This document shows positions 60,201 through 64,000 of a stretch of DNA of 64,000 bases, piece after piece. The notes under the pieces were generated by a model that did no database searches, had not been told where the DNA came from, and worked only from the letters and a program-made list of their open reading frames with translations. Position 1 is the stretch's first letter; every line of letters begins with the position of its first letter. The stretch comes from Rhodovulum strictum (GTDB lineage: Bacteria > Pseudomonadota > Alphaproteobacteria > Rhodobacterales > Rhodobacteraceae). A program made the translations under genes and the position numbers. The stretch is taken from positions 1 to 64,000 of the forward strand of contig NZ_WJPO01000023.1 in assembly GCF_009649175.1 (NCBI RefSeq), read 5' to 3'.

Positions 60201-61478
60201 AGCCACAAGCTGGGCTACGGCACCAAGGTCTTCCTGGCCGAGGGGGCCGCGGTCAAGCGCGGCGACAAGCTGTTCGAATGGGATCCCTATACCCTGCCGA
60301 TCATCGCCGAGAAGGCGGGTGTCGCCAAGTTCGTCGACCTCTATACCGGGATCTCGGTGCGCGACGTGACCGACGATGCGACGGGCATGACCCAGAAGAT
60401 CGTGACCGACTGGCGCACCGCGCCCAAGGGCGGTGATCTCAAGCCCGAGATCTTCATCGTCGATCCCGAGACCGGCGAGCCGGTGCGCAACGACCAGGGC
60501 CATCCGGTGACCTACCCGATGTCGGTCGACGCGATCCTCTCGATCGAGGATGGCCAGGAGGTCAGGGCCGGCGACGTGGTGGCGCGCATCCCGCGCGAGG
60601 GCGCCAAGACCAAGGACATCACCGGGGGTCTGCCCCGCGTGGCGGAACTGTTCGAGGCACGCCGTCCCAAGGACCACGCCATCATCGCCGAGATCGACGG
60701 CTATGTGCGGTTCGGGCGCGACTACAAGAGCAAGCGCCGGATCACCATCGAACCCGCGGACAGCACGCTCGAGCCCGTGGAATACATGGTGCCCAAGGGC
60801 AAGCACATCCCCGTGCAGGAGGGCGATTTCGTCCAGCGCGGCGACTACATCATGGACGGCAATCCCGCGCCGCATGACATCCTGGCGATCATGGGGGTCG
60901 AGGCGCTGGCCGATTACATGATCGACGAGGTGCAGGAGGTCTACCGGCTGCAGGGCGTGAAGATCAACGACAAGCATATCGAGGTGATCGTCCGCCAGAT
61001 GTTGCAGAAGTGGGAGATCCTCGATTCGGGTGACACCACGCTTCTGAAGGGCGAGCATGTCGACAAGGCCGAGTTCGATGCCGAGAACGACAAGGTCATG
61101 GCCAAGGGCGGGCGTGCCGCCGAGGGCCAGCCGATCCTGCTGGGCATTACCAAGGCGTCGCTGCAAACCCGGTCCTTCATCTCGGCCGCCTCGTTCCAGG
61201 AAACGACGCGGGTGCTGACCGAGGCCGCCGTCCAGGGCAAGCGCGACAAGCTGGTGGGGCTGAAGGAAAACGTCATCGTCGGCCGGCTGATCCCGGCAGG
61301 CACCGGCGGAGCCAGCCAGCGGGTGCGCCGCATCGCCTCGGAGCGCGACCAGAAGGTGATCGAGGCCCGCCGCGCCGAGGCCGAGGCCGCCGCGGTGCTG
61401 GTGGCGCCGATGGACGTGATGGAGCCCGACGAGGACGATTTCGGCCTGGTCGAGACCCCGGAAAGCCGCGAGGAATAA
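57234..61478 (+). CDS. rpoC: DNA-directed RNA polymerase subunit beta'
   Basis: The product is 1414 residues. The N-terminal zinc motif is [19 protein letters not shown]. The catalytic magnesium site is NADFDGDQM. The trigger-loop region [11 protein letters not shown]-type appears as [20 protein letters not shown]. The second zinc-type cysteine block is [14 protein letters not shown]. The ATG at 57234 follows a poor ribosome site (AAGGATTGACCG). A terminator follows at 61501. Confidence 0.98.
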   Translation: MNQELTTNPFNPLAAPKQFDEIRVSLASPERILSWSYGEIKKPETINYRTFKPERDGLFCARIFGPIKDYECLCGKYKRMKYRGVVCEKCGVEVTLQKVRRERMGHIELAAPVAHIWFLKSLPSRIGLMLDMTLRDLERVLYFENYVVIEPGLTDLSYGQMLTEEDYLDAQDQYGADAFTAGIGAEAIRDMLAQIDLDAEAERLREELKEATGELKPKKIIKRLKVVESFLESGNRPEWMVLTVIPVIPPELRPLVPLDGGRFATSDLNDLYRRVINRNNRLKRLIELRAPDIIVRNEKRMLQEAVDALFDNGRRGRVITGANKRPLKSLSDMLKGKQGRFRQNLLGKRVDFSGRSVIVTGPELKLHQCGLPKKMALELFKPFIYSRLEAKGLSSTVKQAKKLVEKERPEVWDILDEVIREHPVLLNRAPTLHRLGIQAFEPILIEGKAIQLHPLVCSAFNADFDGDQMAVHVPLSLEAQLEARVLMMSTNNVLSPANGAPIIVPSQDMVLGLYYISMERQGMKGEGMAFADVDEVQHALDAGEVHLHARVTARIKQIDEHGNEVLKRFETTPGRVRLGALLPLNAKAPFELVNRLLRKKEVQTVIDTVYRYCGQKESVIFCDQIMGLGFREAFKAGISFGKDDMVIPEKKWEIVEGVRDQVKEFEQQYMDGLITQGEKYNKVVDAWSKCSDEVAAAMMAEISAVRLDDQGAEKEPNSVYMMSHSGARGSPAQMKQLGGMRGLMAKPSGEIIETPIISNFKEGLTVLEYFNSTHGARKGLADTALKTANSGYLTRRLVDVAQDCIVRQIDCGTDKAITAEAAVNDGEVVASLAERLLGRVAADDVLKPGTDEVLVSRNELIDERKADAIEKAGVAAVRIRSPLTCESEEGVCAACYGRDLARGTMVNVGEAVGIIAAQSIGEPGTQLTMRTFHIGGIAQGGQQSFQEASQEGRIEFRNPNLLTNAAGEQIVMGRNMQLAIIDENGVERASHKLGYGTKVFLAEGAAVKRGDKLFEWDPYTLPIIAEKAGVAKFVDLYTGISVRDVTDDATGMTQKIVTDWRTAPKGGDLKPEIFIVDPETGEPVRNDQGHPVTYPMSVDAILSIEDGQEVRAGDVVARIPREGAKTKDITGGLPRVAELFEARRPKDHAIIAEIDGYVRFGRDYKSKRRITIEPADSTLEPVEYMVPKGKHIPVQEGDFVQRGDYIMDGNPAPHDILAIMGVEALADYMIDEVQEVYRLQGVKINDKHIEVIVRQMLQKWEILDSGDTTLLKGEHVDKAEFDAENDKVMAKGGRAAEGQPILLGITKASLQTRSFISAASFQETTRVLTEAAVQGKRDKLVGLKENVIVGRLIPAGTGGASQRVRRIASERDQKVIEARRAEAEAAAVLVAPMDVMEPDEDDFGLVETPESREE

Positions 61479-61500
61479 GCGGCTACCCTTCACGAGACGG

Positions 61501-61531
61501 AACGCCCCTGCCAGTGATGGCGGGGGCGTTT
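61501..61531 (+). terminator. terminator after rpoC
   Basis: AACGCCCCTGCCA (61501-61513) pairs with TGGCGGGGGCGTT (61518-61530), with one T·G pair and a GTGA loop, followed by a short T run. It is the only strong stop signal after the long rplKAJL-rpoBC unit. Confidence 0.82.
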
Positions 61532-61565
61532 GCCGTTGGTGGGCGGTTGCCGTCCCTGCGGGTTT

Positions 61566-61661
61566 CGCCGCGCTTGCGCGCGGCGACCCGCGCGGGGAGC
61601 GCTGCCCCCCGCGACCCCCCGGGATATTTTTTGCCAGAAGAAGACCAGGGGTGTGTCTTCT
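61566..61661. repeat. GC-rich intergenic repeat-like element
   Basis: CGCCGCGC-TTGC-GCGCGGCG (61566-61585) forms an 8-bp hairpin. It is followed by a C-rich stretch, CCCCCCGGGATATTTTTTGC (61615-61634), and a second dyad AGAAGAC/GTCTTCT (61639-61661). From memory, sequences of the kind CCCGGGATATTTTT…CCAGAAGAA recur between genes in many Rhodobacteraceae. No second copy is visible in the window, so it is labelled repeat-like. Confidence 0.45.
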
Positions 61662-61812
61662 GACGGGCAGAACCCCCGGGTGTGGTTGGCAGATGGGGAG
61701 AGATGCAATCTGCGCCTGCCCGAGCCGGGGGCGTCGCAGGTCCGGTCCGCTGTCCTTGGCCCGCCGCGCAAACGCTGCTTTTCCTTTCCGCCAGTCCTGA
61801 TAAGTCGGCCTG

Positions 61813-62709
61813 ATGGCACCCTTTTCCGACACCCTGCGCGGCGCGGCCCTGATGATGGCGGGCATGGCGGCCTTCACCTTCAACGATGCCTGCATGAAGG
61901 CGGTGTCGGACAGCGTGCCGTTCTTTCAGGCGGTGTTCCTGCGGGGCTGCCTGACGGTCGCGCTGCTGCTGGTGCTGTCGCGGGCGATGGGCGGGTTGCG
62001 GCTGCGGCTGCCTGCGCGCGACTGGCGGCTGATCGGGTTCAGGACGCTGGCCGAGATCGGGGCGGCCTATTTCTTCATCACCGCGCTGTTCCATGCGCCG
62101 CTGGCCAATGTGACGGCGATCATCCAGGCGATCCCGCTGGCCGTGACCATGGGGGGTGCGCTGTTCCTGGGCGAGCGGGTCGGTTGGCAGCGCTGGCTGG
62201 CGATCCTGATCGGCTTCGCGGGCGTCCTGCTGATCGTGCGGCCGGGGACGGAGGGGTTCACCATCCATTCGGTCCATGCGCTGATTTCGGTCGGCTTCGT
62301 CGCCGCGCGCGATCTTGTCACCCGGCAGCTCTCGCGCGGGGTGCCGTCGATGAGCGTGGCGGTTTCTGCCGCTGCCGGGGTGGCGCTGTTCGGGGGCATC
62401 GGCGCGGCGGCCCAAGGCGGTTGGACGCCGCTGCCGACGGTTGCGCTGGCGCAGCTTGCCGGGGCCTCGGTCTTCATCGTGGGGGGCTATCTGTTCTCGG
62501 TGATGGCCATGCGGGTGGGGGAGGTCGCGGTGATCGCGCCGTTCCGCTACACGGCGCTGTTATGGGCGCTGGCGCTCGGCATCCTGCTGTTCGACGAGCG
62601 GCCATCGGCGCTGACGCTGGCGGGGGCGGGCATCGTGGTGGCAACCGGCCTGTTCACCTTTTACCGCGAGCGCCGGCTGGCGCGGCGGGGTGCCGTGCAG
62701 CGGGGCTGA
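61813..62709 (+). CDS. DMT-superfamily (EamA) transporter
   Basis: The product is 298 residues with about ten membrane helices in two EamA repeats (first from MAGMAAFTFNDACMKAV; second from HALISVGFVAARDLVTRQLS). Family members export amino acids, nucleobases or drugs; the substrate cannot be told. It sits between rpoC and rpsL on the same strand, separated from rpoC by a terminator and from rpsL by a good promoter. It is therefore probably its own transcription unit. The ATG at 61813 lacks a strong ribosome site. Confidence 0.88.
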   Translation: MAPFSDTLRGAALMMAGMAAFTFNDACMKAVSDSVPFFQAVFLRGCLTVALLLVLSRAMGGLRLRLPARDWRLIGFRTLAEIGAAYFFITALFHAPLANVTAIIQAIPLAVTMGGALFLGERVGWQRWLAILIGFAGVLLIVRPGTEGFTIHSVHALISVGFVAARDLVTRQLSRGVPSMSVAVSAAAGVALFGGIGAAAQGGWTPLPTVALAQLAGASVFIVGGYLFSVMAMRVGEVAVIAPFRYTALLWALALGILLFDERPSALTLAGAGIVVATGLFTFYRERRLARRGAVQRG

Positions 62710-62725
62710 ACCGGTCCCATCGCTG

Positions 62726-62754
62726 TTGACAACCCTTCCGACTCCCCCTATACG
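62726..62754 (+). promoter_or_regulatory. sigma-70 promoter of rpsL-rpsG-fusA
   Basis: A consensus TTGACA (62726-62731) and TATACG (62749-62754) are separated by exactly 17 bp, giving a leader of about 200 bases before rpsL. Strength and place fit the str-operon promoter. Confidence 0.7.
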
Positions 62755-62958
62755 GCGCGAACTCGGGTCGGCGGCCCTGTCCGCCATGCCTGAAATCAGA
62801 ACTGAAGTGGTCAAGATCCGGGCCTGACGCCCCGATCCTCTGGAATTCCACCGCGTCGTTCCCGGGCAGAAGGGAGCGAATGCGGCTTTCGCGTTTCGTG
62901 GACGCACGAGGCGCCGACGAAGACGAGATTTGAACGGGTTGCAACACGGGGAACCGGA

Positions 62959-63330
62959 ATGCCGACAATCCAGCAGCTGATCCGCAAGCCGCGGCAGCCG
63001 AAAGTGAAACGCCAGAAGTCCCAGCACCTGCAGGGTTGCCCGCAGAAGCGGGGCGTCTGCACGCGCGTCTACACCACCACGCCGAAGAAGCCGAACTCGG
63101 CCATGCGGAAGGTTGCCAAGGTGCGCCTCACCAACGGCTTCGAGGTGATCAGCTACATCCCCGGCGAAAGCCACAACCTTCAGGAACACTCGGTCGTGCT
63201 GATCCGCGGCGGCCGGGTCAAGGACCTTCCGGGTGTCCGTTACCACATCCTGCGCGGTGTGCTGGATACCCAGGGCGTCAAAGACCGCAAGCAGCGCCGT
63301 TCGAAATACGGCGCCAAGCGTCCGAAGTAA
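62959..63330 (+). CDS. rpsL: 30S ribosomal protein S12
   Basis: The product is 123 residues. The decoding-centre loop [19 protein letters not shown] has lysine at the streptomycin-determining position (wild-type, sensitive form). [17 protein letters not shown] is the second conserved loop. It is the first gene of the str operon, 12 bases before rpsG. The ATG follows a weak GGGGAACCGGA ribosome site. Confidence 0.98.
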   Translation: MPTIQQLIRKPRQPKVKRQKSQHLQGCPQKRGVCTRVYTTTPKKPNSAMRKVAKVRLTNGFEVISYIPGESHNLQEHSVVLIRGGRVKDLPGVRYHILRGVLDTQGVKDRKQRRSKYGAKRPK

Positions 63331-63813
<483 letters not shown>

Positions 63814-63837
63814 CAGACAAGGCCGGGAACCGAACCA

Positions 63838-64000
63838 ATGGCACGCGAATACCCCCTCGAGCGCTACCGAAACTTCGGTATCATGGCGCATATCGACGCC
63901 GGCAAGACCACCACGACCGAGCGGATCCTCTACTACACCGGCAAGTCCCACAAGATCGGCGAAGTCCATGACGGCGCCGCGACGATGGACTGGATGGAGC
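63838..64000 (+). CDS. fusA: elongation factor G, 5' part only
   Basis: The visible 54 codons encode the EF-G N-terminus. [19 protein letters not shown] is followed by the G1 P-loop [15 protein letters not shown] and the switch-I region around [15 protein letters not shown]. It is the translocase GTPase of the ribosome. The gene runs past the window end. The spacer from rpsG has no terminator, so it belongs to the str operon. Confidence 0.96.
   Translation, partial: MAREYPLERYRNFGIMAHIDAGKTTTTERILYYTGKSHKIGEVHDGAATMDWME

Larger units (their letters stand above)
61479..61812. other. intergenic region between rpoC and DMT exporter gene
   Basis: These 334 bases contain the rpoC terminator (61501-61531), a GC-rich repeat-like stretch (61566-61661) and about 150 bases before the exporter gene in which I see no ORF or clear promoter. 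Confidence 0.5.

Overview
The window is high-GC, tightly packed alphaproteobacterial chromosome from an anoxygenic phototroph of the Rhodobacteraceae. The layout crtCDEF–bchCXYZ–pufQBALMC–dxs is a Rhodobacter-type photosynthesis superoperon. It ends in pufC rather than pufX. The encoded PufC has only three CxxCH haem motifs and an apparently uncleaved N-terminal membrane anchor with no lipobox cysteine. From memory of the family, that combination is described for Rhodovulum sulfidophilum, so Rhodovulum or a close relative is the best guess. This is inference from gene content, not a database match.

Layout. 1-1016: tail of an unknown gene, then an anti-sigma-factor kinase and STAS antagonist pair. 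1105-2277: thiolase. 2317-15850: photosynthesis genes. crtC and crtD run leftward, and crtEF-bchCXYZ-pufQBALMC run rightward. Two promoter regions each carry a pair of PpsR/CrtJ-type palindromes spaced by 8 bp (4765-4808 and 6882-6925). An uncharacterised 45-codon acidic ORF sits between bchX and bchY and overlaps both. A 15-bp hairpin separates pufBA from pufLMC, and a strong terminator lies between pufC and dxs. 18013-30026: a UbiB/ABC1 kinase-like gene, a MoxR ATPase with a VWA/DUF2201-type partner, NAD salvage genes (pncA, pncB), a Kef-like antiporter, a Ca2+-type P-ATPase and two unknown membrane proteins. 30338-34542: a glucose-type ABC importer (GtsABCD-like). 34639-35369: bfd-like gene and bfr. 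35651-40359: a sugar-polymer module of UDP-xylose synthase, GalE-like epimerase, membrane GT2 synthase and secreted GH26-like glycosidase. 41035-42057: asd. 43848-45850: a leftward inorganic-carbon cluster of beta-carbonic anhydrase, SbtA-type bicarbonate transporter and PII-like SbtB.

45991-48996 holds a small unknown gene, an M17 aminopeptidase, an NlpC/P60 hydrolase and a DUF2794 gene. From 49340 to the end is the conserved secE-nusG-rplKAJL-rpoBC-rpsL-rpsG-fusA transcription/translation block. It is interrupted by a DMT-family exporter gene and two repeat-like palindromic intergenic segments on either side of rpoC. fusA is cut by the window end.

How the parts fit. crtE makes GGPP; crtF, crtC and crtD modify the carotenoid; dxs supplies isoprenoid precursors; BchXYZ and BchC perform the last ring reactions towards bacteriochlorophyll a; puf supplies LH1 and the reaction centre. 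The bicarbonate/carbonic anhydrase cluster would feed autotrophic or anaplerotic carbon fixation. No tRNA, rRNA, CRISPR array, prophage or recognisable insertion sequence was seen.
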